Assembly (NCBI GenBank): GCA_903813345.2
Contig: CAIIXF020000012.1
Coordinates: 3,325,318 to 3,389,317 of the forward strand
Direction: 5' to 3'
From: Owenia fusiformis
Lineage: Eukaryota; Annelida; Polychaeta; Sabellida; Oweniidae
DNA length: 64,000 nt
Shown here: piece after piece, positions 21,924 through 32,687 of the stretch
Numbering within the stretch: position 1 is the first letter of the stretch
How the letters are laid out: the number at the start of each line of letters is the position of its first letter
Position numbers and translations under genes: made by a program
The notes under the pieces: model-generated
What the model was told of the DNA's origin: nothing
Database searches by the model: none
What the model saw: only the letters and a program-made list of their open reading frames with translations

Positions 21924-22796
21924 CCCTCTGTAAAGAAAAAAGGTGTAATGTATTTTACCAATCATATCTTTTTTATTTTTGTTATTATCATACCAAACTT
22001 TCAGAGGTATAATGTATGACTACTGTCACCAAATTGAGAAAATTTCAAAGAATTTCGTAAATATGGTAAAAAGTTAGAAAGGATTGAACAGAACAACTCC
22101 CAAAATCGTGAGTGTGACTTTTTACCATAAATTGACGCCATACATTCGAGGAATCCAGCAATATGCTCCAGAAGGGGATCTTCTAAGACATGACGTTAAA
22201 TTGTCCGATTAATATCAACCATTTTGTTATAAAATCCGAGGAAATATCCTTTAGATTCAGAGGTCTCTTCTCAGTTCAAAATTAGAGGTAGGGGTAACAT
22301 ATTGCAATAACATGGAAATTGCAAGATAATTGTAACCCTTAATCTTTCTCAATGATCCATAAATATGTTATATATCCTATACTTAGCTTATACATATCAA
22401 AATTTATGTCAGATGTGATACATAAATGGGTTTATTGAGCAAAATGGTTACATCCTATCACTAATTTCACTGCTATTTGTGGCGTAAAAGTGTCTTAAAT
22501 CATGTTTTAGGCGGGTTTTGGCACTTCCATAATTTTCTGTCAGTGTGTTAATGTTTATTTTAAACCTGTCAGTATAATAGCAAATTGTACTTTATGACGT
22601 AATTTAATGGGAAAAGTCACATTTTGTGAGTTTGTGAGACAATATGTTAAACCATTGCTAAGTTTCATCTAACTTTTTCCTACCAGTTATTCACAATATT
22701 TACACCACGTGCCTCAAAGAGTTAAGTAATATCCTATAGAAGTTTGAAAATGTTATGAATGATAAAAGACCATGCACCTTTTTTCTTTACAGAGGG
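21924..22796. mobile_element. 873-bp TA-flanked non-autonomous DNA transposon
   Basis: The ends CCCTCTGTAAAGAAAAAAGG and CCTTTTTTCTTTACAGAGGG are perfect inverted repeats. Each is flanked by TA, the target duplication of Tc1/mariner-type elements. The interior has no long open frame, so it must be mobilised in trans if it is active. Confidence 0.75.
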
Positions 22797-23695
22797 TACA
22801 TAATTTCTCGACATTAATTAATGAAAATTAATGAATTATGCATGATGAAAAAACCAAGGCACGTACCAGTAGAAATGATATCTATTTTTGTGATAAGTAT
22901 CAAAGTGAAATTCAAATATCCGTACTAAAGTACAATTAAAACGTAAGTTGTTAATCAACCCAGCCCTCTTACTTAAAAAGTGAGAAAAATTAATTAATTT
23001 TTGGTTTCGATAACTTCGGGCTTGTTTGTTAAAATCGTCCTTCTTTGTGATGTTGTATGCATTGCCACATAGTGGTTAATGTTACCTTGAGAAATGGTCA
23101 GGTAGTGTTTTTTGCAAAGGAATACTACATCACAAAGAAAATTCTGCTTCAAGTGCCAAGTACACAGTTGTTGACAAACACTGCAAAATACATACGAAAG
23201 GATGAATCAAAGTATATCTGATTTTGTCCTTTTCTACTTGTCATTTTAGTGTGTTCGGGAGTGAAGACGATGAGGTTTGAACTGTCATGAGCTCATATTC
23301 ATTCATAGGAATAAAATTAAATCAACTGTTCTGAATTTTGAATTTCATGGAAATATAGTATTCAGGATTTTAGAATTTAATCATTGTCACAGATTGAAAG
23401 GTTCTTTCTTTTGTCTCAGAGACAGTCAGTTTGTTTGATTTATAAATTTTAAATGAGTCAAACACTTTCAGCATGTAACTGTTTTGTCATATCCCGTTAA
23501 GTACTATGATAGCTTAAATTCTAAACATGTTATCTCATTCTACTTCTACTGTTTACATTTATGTACTATACTGTTTACACACATGATTGTTGACGGGATG
23601 TTTAATTTTACAATCGTGTTTACTGTGCCTTCCTCCACTTAAAACGTCAGTACCTATAGGCCAAGAGATCATAATATAACGAAATCAATTAAACA
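22797..23695. other. 5' flank of the Yellow-like gene; no other gene seen
   Basis: AT-rich sequence. No convincing exon precedes the Yellow-like ATG. I see no unambiguous TATA box with an initiator. The last 100 bp may contain the 5' UTR. Confidence 0.4.
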
Positions 23696-24976
23696 ATGAT
23701 TGTTTTGTTCGTGCTGCTCGCCTGTAATGTTGCTTTTGCTCAAAAACCTGACCTGATGTATGAGTGGGCCTCATTGGACTATGACTGGCCAGACGAAACT
23801 TCAAGAAATGATTCAATAAGCAATGGAACGTTCATTGTAGAAAACAATGCACTTACTGGCTTAAAACTCTACAAAGGTGACGTTTTTGTAACTGTCCCTA
23901 GATGGCGCCTTGGTGTTCCTTCAACCATGAATAAGGTCATCACTAAGGGAAACGCGAATGTTTTACAGCCATACCCAAGCTGGAAGATGCAGGAAATTGG
24001 GAACTGTTCATGTTTTCAGTTTACCCAGAGCATGGAGATCGATCCCGTCTCTGGTTGGATGTGGGCGATAGACACAGGACGTATTAATACACTCCCGGGG
24101 CCCGGGGAAGGCTCCGCACAAAATCTATGCCCCGCTAAGCTTGTCATTATCGACATTGCGAAACGGTCCATTGTTAGAACGCATATATTTCCCGAGGAGG
24201 TCGTATCAAAGAGTTCTAATTTCCTAAATGATATTGTAGTGGACCCAAAGGGAGGATTTGCGTACATATCTGATGCAGCAGATGCGAAAATGGTTGTGTA
24301 CAACTACAACACAGACCGTTCACACAGTATTAAACACATATCAATGGGCTATGAACCAGATGCTATATTATTCACAATTAACAATAAAAACTACACCCTA
24401 AGAACAACAATGGACGGAATAGCGCTATCACCTGACCGCAGCTCCATCTTTTATTGTGCATTGGCGGGTTTTAGTTTATATTCAATATCAACTAAGATTG
24501 CAAACGATCCAAATGGTAACCACGGTGATGCAATAAGAAAGGTTGGTGTAAAGGTTTCGCAAAGCGATGGTCTCGTAGCAGGCTACAATAATCTATATTA
24601 TGGAGTACTTGGTCTGAACGGACTATATAAATGGGAAATCTCGAAAGACATGCGTGAGCAGAGCGTGCCGTACACTAAGGTCAATCTAACCACTAGAACT
24701 GAAATATACACCGATGATGTTGGGCACCAATGGGTAGACACATTTGCTCTTGAAGAGAGCGGAGAGTACCTTTGGTATACCGCGAACAAGCTACAGGACT
24801 TCTTTCCAAAGGGTCTAGACTTCAGCGGGGGAAATGGATCAAATTTCCGAATCTGGAAAGTGAAGGTCAACGACAGACCATACATTCTACCAACCATTGA
24901 AAATTCAGCTAACTGTAACTATTTAAAAAATGTTCGTATCATGGTTGCTTTGATCATTCTTGTAATGCATATTTAG
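23696..24976 (+). CDS. Yellow / major royal jelly protein family secreted protein (426 aa), intronless
   Basis: A member of the Yellow/MRJP six-bladed beta-propeller family. Insect members act in melanin chemistry, cuticle pigmentation or nutrition, and some are dopachrome-converting enzymes. Invertebrate homologues outside insects are poorly characterised. Residues 1-15 (MIVLFVLLACNVAFA) are a signal peptide. Family landmarks appear in order: YEWASLDYDWP (about 22-32), RWRLGVPSTMNKV (about 69-81), PYPSWKMQEIGNCSCFQ (about 91-107), MWAIDTGRINT (about 122-132), LNDIVVDPKGGFAYISDAAD (about 179-198), GIALSPDRSSIFYCALAGF, DGLVAGYNNLYYG, WVDTFALEESGEYLWYTANK and NFRIWKVKV. The length is normal for the family. 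Unusually, the protein ends with a hydrophobic tail (MVALIILVMHI) after small residues (ENSANCN), resembling a GPI-anchor signal. The single uninterrupted exon contrasts with the split genes nearby. Start: the first Met, in context acaATGatt, with an immediate signal peptide. Confidence 0.93.
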   Translation: MIVLFVLLACNVAFAQKPDLMYEWASLDYDWPDETSRNDSISNGTFIVENNALTGLKLYKGDVFVTVPRWRLGVPSTMNKVITKGNANVLQPYPSWKMQEIGNCSCFQFTQSMEIDPVSGWMWAIDTGRINTLPGPGEGSAQNLCPAKLVIIDIAKRSIVRTHIFPEEVVSKSSNFLNDIVVDPKGGFAYISDAADAKMVVYNYNTDRSHSIKHISMGYEPDAILFTINNKNYTLRTTMDGIALSPDRSSIFYCALAGFSLYSISTKIANDPNGNHGDAIRKVGVKVSQSDGLVAGYNNLYYGVLGLNGLYKWEISKDMREQSVPYTKVNLTTRTEIYTDDVGHQWVDTFALEESGEYLWYTANKLQDFFPKGLDFSGGNGSNFRIWKVKVNDRPYILPTIENSANCNYLKNVRIMVALIILVMHI

Positions 24977-25068
24977 AATTCTTTTTTTCATTCATTACAA
25001 ATACATTATGTATTTTTTTGCAAATTGCAAATTGTTTACATTTATAAGGATTATGATAAACACTATTT

Positions 25069-25074
25069 AATAAA
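25069..25074 (+). terminator. Poly(A) signal AATAAA of the Yellow-like gene
   Basis: AATAAA lies 92 bp after the stop codon within an AT-rich 3' UTR. It is the first canonical hexamer downstream. Confidence 0.6.
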
Positions 25075-25219
25075 AATGGTGACATCGATATAATTAAAAT
25101 GACGATGTGGCGGGCCAAAAATAAACACTTCTGATCTACACAAAAAATGAATATGGTAATACTTCCCATGAAGTAAAATTAATTACACGCCTGTATATCA
25201 TACCTGGATATGCGAACTC

Positions 25220-25465
25220 ACCTGGTGATGATGATGATGATGATGATGATAGTGGTTTGAATAATAAAACATAAAAAAGTTCCCAAGATTGAATTAATTG
25301 TGACATCAAGCCCCCATAGATGTGTTATATAAATGCGAAAATGTAAAATATCAATACCCGATGAAACTAGAATAATGTACTTTGTATTTTTCATTGATAC
25401 CATGCCACATATACAATATATATATATTATATAAATATACATATACAATATATATATTGTACATG
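25220..25465. repeat. (GAT)n and (TA)n microsatellites
   Basis: tgatgatgatgatgatgatgat at about 25226-25250, then AT/TATA-rich palindromic tracts at 25413-25460. No gene. Confidence 0.9.
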
Positions 25466-26576
25466 TAGTATGCTATGGAAATGTAAATGAAAAATGTAAT
25501 TACAGATTAACTTAAATTGTGTTCTGAATTCCTACTGGGCTGCTGGGTAGGTTTCTGGAAATATGCTCTTTATCGTACCTAAAAAAAGGTACGATATTGT
25601 CATCAGCGGCGGGTGGGCGGCGTCTCACTTTCGTATCATCGCGATTCCAGGAAAACCACTTGACGGATTTACTTCAAATGTTCACACAAGTTACATGGTA
25701 AAAAGTTCAAGAGCTGATTAACTTTTGGGCGGCCATCTAACATTCTGGCGGCCATTTTTGAAGATTTTAATTAAATCTTGCCATCGCAATTCCAGGAAAA
25801 CCACCCAACGGATTTATTTCAAGTTTTCACACATGTTACATGGCATGAAGTTCTAGAGCTGATTTACTTTTCGGCGGCCATTTAGCATTCTGGCGGCCAT
25901 CTTGGAAGTTTTTATTAGGTAAATCTTGTCATCGCGATTCAATGAAAACCACTTACTAGATTTTCTACAAATTTTCACACATGTTACATGGTAACTGATT
26001 AAATTTTCGCCAGCCATCTTGCATTCTGGCGGCCATTTTGAAAGTTTTTAGATATATCTTGTCATGGTGTTACTACGGTAAATACCACCTCAGTGTTTTT
26101 AAATACTTTAAAAACGAAGCCATGCCAACTTCAATGGTGTGTATAGTAGGTTTAAGTGCATATACTGTGGTCATTAGAGGTATGTATGTAAAGCTGAGCG
26201 TAAGTACTTTCTAAATGTACCATTAGAAAAAATCGCAAGAATATAGTTCCGAAAACTGGAACTACTTTATTCGTTGATTTTCATAGGTGAAGCAGGGATT
26301 TTACCTAAAAATGAGTCCCTACGGTGGCGTAGTGATATTTAAAAATCGAGACGCAAACCCTTCGTCAAATATAGTGTCAAGATGAAGGTTATGTATAGGG
26401 GAACGCATAAATATAGTCATTGTATGGGCCAGTTCGTTCCAAAATGGCAATATGTACCACAGAACTTGAATTTTGTGAATGTTTTCAATATTTTTCAATG
26501 AATTAACGTAGTGACACCTCATCGCAATTCAAGGAAAACCACCTAACAGATTTACTTCAAATTTTCACAGATGTTA

Positions 26577-27734
26577 CGAGGGTTGATCCAAAAGTTCCGA
26601 ACCGTTTGCTCTAAAAATCTTAATATTTTATGAATATTGTTCATATTTGGCCACAACCACCCCATATATAGTAGTGTCATTATGTGTAAAAATAAACAAT
26701 TAATCTGGCCATTAACTACCCTGCGTGCAGAGTCTAGTTAAACTACGACGAAGCTCTCTTTTAAGAAGTGAAGTCAAACGAATGCAAAGGGTAGCCATTA
26801 ACATAGGTGTCTGGTTACCATAGCAACATGACAACAGGGAAGGTGGAGCTGGAATAAAAAATTAAACTTTATTCCGAATTTCAGCAATTGAAGAGCTATT
26901 TCAGATCATTTAAATTTGTGGAGTTTCACCACCATAAAATCTCATACAATAGGTCATTATAGTTTATAAGTTCATTCGCCTTCAAAATAACCACACCCAT
27001 GTGCTACACATTTCTTACAGCGTTTCAACTAGTCCTGAAATACATGGTGAAGTTCAGCTTTAGCTGTAGCATAAACGCTATTAGTTAATGGTTGGATACG
27101 TTCAGCTTCGTCATCAAAATGGATACCACGCAGTGGTTTCTTGGCCTCAGGAAACATGAAAGTGACATGGTGCCATATTAGGAGAATATGGCAGATGGGG
27201 TTGTAGTTGGGCCTGCAAGCACTCGTGTATTGCCTCTGTTGTAACATTGCCTCTGTGAGCTCGGGCATTATCATGGTGAAAGTAAAAATTCCCAAGGAGA
27301 TCTGGTCGTTTTTTTCTCATAGCATCTTTAAGATCTTTCTTCGGTACCTGGTACACATTTTTAAACTGAGTAAGTGTCATACCTAATTGATTGACTCAAA
27401 ATAGATCAGCATACCTAATAAAAGTAATCTAGTTTACAACTTTATCAATGAGTGATAAGGTTTTGGAACTGACCTTTGAATAATAAGCTCCATTGACGGT
27501 GACTCCAGTTGCCACAGAGTAAACCAGGATAACTGTGTCGTACTCTTGCTCCACCTACCCTGTTGTCATGTTGCTATGGTAACCAGACACCTATGTTGCT
27601 GGTCAAATTTATTGCTTATTTTTACACAAAATGAAACCAATATATATGGGGTGGTTGTGGCCAAATATGAACAGTATTCATAAAGTATTAAGAATTTTAG
27701 AGCAAACGGTTCGGAACTTTTGGATCAACCCTCG
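26577..27734. mobile_element. Mariner-type transposon, inactive (1,158 bp)
   Basis: It is flanked by TA on both sides. The terminal inverted repeats begin CGAGGGTTGATCCAAAAGTT and end AACTTTTGGATCAACCCTCG. Extended inverted similarity reaches gtctggttaccatagcaaca in both halves. It is inserted in one unit of the 25.6-28.1 kb array. It contains only the C-terminal half of a transposase. Confidence 0.9.
26972..27550 (-). pseudogene. Mariner transposase, C-terminal remnant
   Basis: Minus-strand fragments occur in family order. First is TVILVYSVATGVTVNGAYY (mariner catalytic-core start, in which the first catalytic Asp is lost). Then come FYFHHDNARAHRGNVTTEAI, which keeps the second-Asp motif HDNARAH, and HLPYSPNMAPCHFHV. 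The third motif normally reads SPDLAPxD, so its catalytic Asp is His here. A frameshift follows before FPEAKKPLRGIHFDDEAE. A TAG stop then interrupts VFQD / LKRCKKCVAHGCGYFEGE. The helix-turn-helix N-terminal half is deleted. The enzyme is dead by several independent lesions. Confidence 0.88.
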
Positions 27735-28066
27735 TACATATAATGAAGTTCTAGAGCTGATTAACTTTTCGACAGCCATCTTGCATTCATGCTGCCATCT
27801 TGGAAGTTTTTAGATACATCTTGTCATCGCGATTCCAGGAAAACCAGTTAACGGATTTACTTCAAATGTTCACACATGTTATGAAGTTCTAGAGCTGATG
27901 AACTTTTCGGCAGCCATGTTGCATTCTGGCGGCCATTTTGGAAGTTCTTCAAATTTTTACACATGTTGCATGCTAAGAAGCTCTAGAACTGATTAACTTT
28001 TCGGCGGCCATCTTGCTTTCTGGGTCATCAAGCCCACACTGCTATGTTTTAGGTACGATATTGTTC

Positions 28067-29115
28067 AATAGTTTCAAAACATTATACACTAATATGCATT
28101 ATGCATAGTTGAGTAATTGATCAATGCAAAATTGGGGGAAATGAGAAAAGTTTCAAAGAAAGGTTTAAAAACACCATCCGGTTATAGTTTTTTTGTAATT
28201 TTTGTATACTTTATTATGTACTCTACATAGAACATCATATCATACTTCAAATGTAAATTTATTTTTTCTCTATAAGTAGTCAACAACTTTGTTCTGGGCT
28301 AAAAGACGATTTATTAATTAAATAATTATATAAATGCAAACACAATTAATACGAAGATACACACAATAACATTAAAACTATTAACCTACCTCTGTGTTGT
28401 ATTCCTTAAATAAATTAAGGATGGGAGGGTAGGGTGATTTTTAAAATTGCTCAACGCGCATGACGGAAACAAACATTTACAATACACGTGTGCAGGTAAG
28501 TACATTGAATTTCACGGGTAAGTAATCAAACTATAATATAGATGTCATGATACTATGAACTCATTACAATTGTCGATCAAAATAAACTTCAATTTACAAA
28601 TATAAATACGCATAAACAGTGGTTTGAGAAAATCCTATTTCTGACTATTTACACAAGTTATTCGTTGATGTACTACTGTGCTTTATATTATACATAATAG
28701 TATTGAGGAAAGCAAAACACTCAGAAATAAAAAGTGCCCGAAAGTATCTATATTTAAAACAAAATTCAATATGCTATGTAATATATCTAATATTTATTTG
28801 ACAATAAATAATATTTGTCACTCTATACGAAGACCGGTCCATAGTGGAGTGGCGGTCCATTTGGACCGGTCTAGAATATATTCTGGACCGGCAATTTTCC
28901 CCGGGAAATTAGATATCGTTCAATGCGTACGATTTTCTTGCTGTTTCAGTCCTGGTCGTTAACGGTGGCAATAATAAGCAGATATTTCATTCTATGGAGG
29001 GCAATACCTGTTCATCTTTCAATGATTTTTGCAGCATGTATTGCCCGCAGCCCGAAGGCAGACATTCGCTAGTACGATCAATAAATGCATTTCAAAGAAA
29101 TAAATAATATTTGTT
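28067..29115. other. No confident gene; cluster of GGACCGGT palindromes
   Basis: At 28833-28895 the motifs ACCGGTCC, GGTCC, GGACCGGTC and GGACCGG alternate around short spacers, giving local hairpins. A possible mini-exon (MTETNIYNTRVQ ending at a GTAAGT at 28496) is too short to support. 28985-29060 carries gggcaatac / gcccgcagcccgaaggc words related to the palindromic MITE family. Confidence 0.4.
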
Positions 29116-29120
29116 TTAAC

Positions 29121-29433
29121 CTCGTTGATGATAATCATTGCGTAGACTTTGTATGTGCCTATTGAGTCCATGACGAATACTTTGCAAACTGGCACTCTTG
29201 TAATATTCCCCATCCTTCGTTCGCAGTTCAAGAAAAAATCCTCTAATGGTTCCATCCAGAACGATTTTATCGATAGATTTAACGTCTATTTCGATATCTT
29301 TTTCGTCCACATAACATTTGAAAATGTTCCAAGACTTTTCCGTTGATTTTATGGTGTTTTTAGAATGCACATCCCTCAAGATGTAGTTCTTTTCATCGGA
29401 ATTCAGACTTTTAAATCTTTTTCCGTCTGCCAT
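29121..29433 (-). CDS. Crypton-type (tyrosine recombinase-like) N-terminal domain exon, partial
   Basis: From an ATG at 29433 the minus strand encodes MADGKRFKSLNSDEKNY and, after a charged linker, SWNIFKCYVDEKDIEIDV. The diagnostic block LDGTIRGFFLELRTKDGEYY follows, and then KSASLQSIRHGLNRHIQSL. A helix, FF.E.R..DG..Y, then SL..IR.GLNRH, is characteristic of the N-terminal (SAM-like) domain of Crypton-derived proteins common in invertebrate genomes, upstream of the tyrosine-recombinase catalytic domain. The exon ends at CGAG|GTTAAA, a weak donor. No catalytic domain (R...H-x-x-R...Y) is visible downstream on the minus strand, so this is a fragment or the rest is very distant. It is flanked on both sides by the gggcaatac/GGCCGAAGGCC repeat family, which may mark element boundaries. 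Confidence 0.65.
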
Positions 29434-29499
29434 TTTAATGCACGTCACAACTGTACTGGACGAAACGGGACGATTCAGAATTCCCGGGCGGGCAATACG

Positions 29500-29715
29500 C
29501 CGGGCAATACGTTTTTTATAATTCAAAAATTAAGGGAGCTGTGAAATACGTTTTGGTATTTTTGATCACATGGTACTGAATCAGCCAATCAAAGGACACA
29601 AATTCTAGCAATGATATAATAAAGTGAAATATTGGACCTTGGGCCTTCGGCCCTCGGTCCAATATTTCACTATATTGCCCTTAGAAATGACGTTATTGTA
29701 CTATTAATTGTTTAA
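29500..29715. repeat. GGCCGAAGGCC palindromic MITE (inverted copy)
   Basis: agtgaaatattggaccttg, then ggccttcggccctcggtcc, then aatatttcactatattgccc, then aaatgacgttattgtacta. It is the reverse-oriented sister of 15826-15940 and lies between the Crypton-like exon and the GABARAP copy. Two more gggcaatac words lie at 29490-29512. Confidence 0.7.
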
Positions 29716-29743
29716 AATGTTGACTCTGACTGTTGTATTCCAT

Positions 29744-30625
<882 letters not shown>

Positions 30626-30639
30626 TGACTTTCGTTCTA

Positions 30640-30960
30640 GCTATACCAGGCACGCGAATGTCACGAAAATGGCCATTAGTCATTGTGTTAACCCCCATAT
30701 GCCTATTAATGTAATCCTTGATCAGGACATGTGGAGGTGATTGAGAGGCGATTACATTCATACAAATCCTAATTAAGATATATATCAATGAGCGTGTATA
30801 ACATTTACATTTTTATACCGTTAAAATGTCCCTTATACAAAATTATGGATGCATAATGTATTCTTTAATCAGGACAAAGGGTGGTTAATGGGAGGCGATT
30901 ATATTCATGAACTCTATTTGATACATTATCCCCGAGTGTGTATATAATTTGAATAAAAAT
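30640..30960. repeat. Degenerate ~190-bp tandem duplication
   Basis: Two diverged units share tcaggaca...gtggaggtgattgagaggcg / gtggttaatgggaggcgatt, attcat(a/g), and gagcgtgtataaca / gagtgtgtatataa. Non-coding. Confidence 0.5.
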
Positions 30961-31821
30961 GAATGTCTTTCAGACAACGCAGAGACTGCAATATATATAC
31001 AGTATAATCATTATGTTAATGGTTTTATATACAAAATGTGTATTTCAAAATTCATTGTGTATCATAAAATGTTTAGGTAAAGTACAAACCTCTACAATCT
31101 ATTTCTGATTGTTAGGAAGCATTCACTATTTCCATCGTAGGTTTTACAGCACCAACTTTCCTATTTGGCCACGTCTATTCATGCATATGTATGCAATATC
31201 ATGCACTTGCCGACCAATTTGATCACAGTAAAGCAATACTTCGCAATTGCTAGATCACCTCCCATTATAGGAGTGACACTGTGTAATAAACTAAAATAGT
31301 ATTATTAATGATTTGTCAAGTCGTTTTTTATAGATTTTGGACTATTGTAAAAATGTTTTGGTCGACTTTCGCTTAGTTGTAAATGTATCGCAAAACTAAG
31401 TCTATATAGGACTAAACAAATGTATGTTTATGAAGAAATAAATATAGAATAATAAGAAGGATTAAAATGATATTTGTCTGTGCAAATATAGTATTGGTGT
31501 AACACACTGTTATCTGATGATAAGAGTTCCGAAGGGACCCCCCTGATTTTTCTTAGAGCTACTCCTAGGGATATAGGAATAAATAAGTGCCAAAATTATA
31601 TATATGGCCTAATAATTACCTTTTTATTAATTATCAAAAGCGAATACTTTGCAGGCATTAGTAATTATTTGGTAGATAAGGATCTTAAGACATGGCCACT
31701 TTTGACGAGGGATTGGAACTCAAATATGATAACCAATCCAAGTTTAGAAAAATAGAATCACAAAATAGCTGCTCGATGTATAGATGTCGGGTTTCCCTTA
31801 TATTTTAGTTGAGAAGACTAA
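30961..31821. other. No gene seen
   Basis: AT-rich sequence without supportable exons on either strand. Confidence 0.4.
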
Positions 31822-32058
31822 CAAGGAGGATTGGCTCCCAGAGTGCAACACCGATATTCTGTCCCATTTTATGAGCATGTCGTGATTCAAAATTAGAATT
31901 CAAACAGCCACCACTTTGTTCACTTTAACATTTGAATCGTGAATTTTTTACTTATATCTTAACGGAAAATTTGTTCGAATCTTTTGAAATTAACGACATT
32001 TCGAAGTTTTCATTGTTCGAAAATATGAGTTTCTATCCTGGGAGCCAATCCTCCTTTG
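31822..32058. mobile_element. Copy B of the CAAGGAGG MITE family (internally deleted)
   Basis: It begins CAAGGAGGATTGGCTCCCAG and ends CTGGGAGCCAATCCTCCTTT. The interior matches the 49509 copy with a deletion of roughly 60 bp between the gaattttttacttat and gttcgaatcttttgaa blocks. The flanks gaagactaa / gaagacgat suggest a decayed 9-bp target duplication. Confidence 0.8.
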
Positions 32059-32246
32059 AAGACGATAATACATTGATGTTCTTTCTACACTAACGCTACT
32101 ACATGTTTATTCACTACTTGTAATGAGTACCATTCGGTTTTATGTATGTGATACTGGAGGTTCTAGATAGCAGGGTCTAATAGGGAAGAAAGTGTTTTCC
32201 ACACGCTTGAAAACGGCCTGTATGTAATCATTCATTTACAATTGAA

Positions 32247-32275
32247 TCATTGGTCAAAATAATTTTGACCAATGA
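32247..32275. repeat. Perfect 14-bp-arm palindrome
   Basis: TCATTGGTCAAAAT + A + ATTTTGACCAATGA. Confidence 0.9.
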
Positions 32276-32289
32276 AATATTTCAGTGTA

Positions 32290-32410
32290 AAGATCAAGCG
32301 GCGTCACTGGCGAAGCCCAAAATTAGAAGCCCAACATTTTTTATCAGACCTTTAATATAAATTGCCCCCCCCCCTTGTTGGTCCCCAGATTCACGCCTGG
32401 GGGAAGCGAG
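32290..32410. repeat. Short interspersed repeat end with C-run
   Basis: actggcgaagcccaaaattag ... gcccccccccttgttggtcc, then ccagattcacgcctgg. It is related to the segment at 21130-21180. Confidence 0.4.
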
Positions 32411-32561
32411 TAATTGTCCAGGGGTGCGGTTTTGGGGGTTTGAAACACTGCGAGCAAACGAGCAACAAAGGGGGTATGGAGTTACATCCCCGAAAATGTC
32501 TAACAATGAAATTAGCGTCTTATAGTAACAGTATGGGATTTGTTGCGCAAAATATTTAATG

Positions 32562-32687
32562 CATCAAACTTGATTTTTGCACTCAAGTTTGATAATGCAA
32601 CTAGTTGAATTATGAGTGAAGTGTTCATGGTTCAAGCTTTAAATATTATGAATGACCATGGGCTTTCAACTAATTGAAAGCCCATGG
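32562..32687. repeat. Two adjacent hairpins
   Basis: ATCAAACTTGA...TCAAGTTTGAT at 32562-32593 and CCATGGGCTTTCAA-CTAA-TTGAAAGCCCATGG at 32656-32687. The latter has 14-bp perfect arms. Confidence 0.85.

Larger units (their letters stand above)
25573..28066. repeat. Long tandem-repeat array 2, inverted relative to array 1, split by a mariner
   Basis: It begins at a palindrome (tatcgtacctaaaaa / aaggtacgata), followed by a G/C-rich block (agcggcgggtgggcggcgtc). It consists of ~140-bp units with cgattccaggaaaaccactt, acggatttacttcaaa, gttctagagctgattaactt and ttctggcggccatctt. It ends at ttttaggtacgata (28052-28066). The core cttgtcatcgcgattccagg followed by aaaacc is the reverse complement of the array-1 core (ttttcctggaattttgatga followed by caag), so both arrays are one family in opposite orientation. 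Confidence 0.7.

Noticed and set aside
28447-28495. ATG mini-exon MTETNIYNTRVQ before a GTAAGT
   Set aside because: Twelve codons and one donor site are not enough; no downstream phase-matched exon could be found.
32362-32559. 65-codon ORF following a C-run
   Set aside because: It lies in a short interspersed repeat end and has no coding support.
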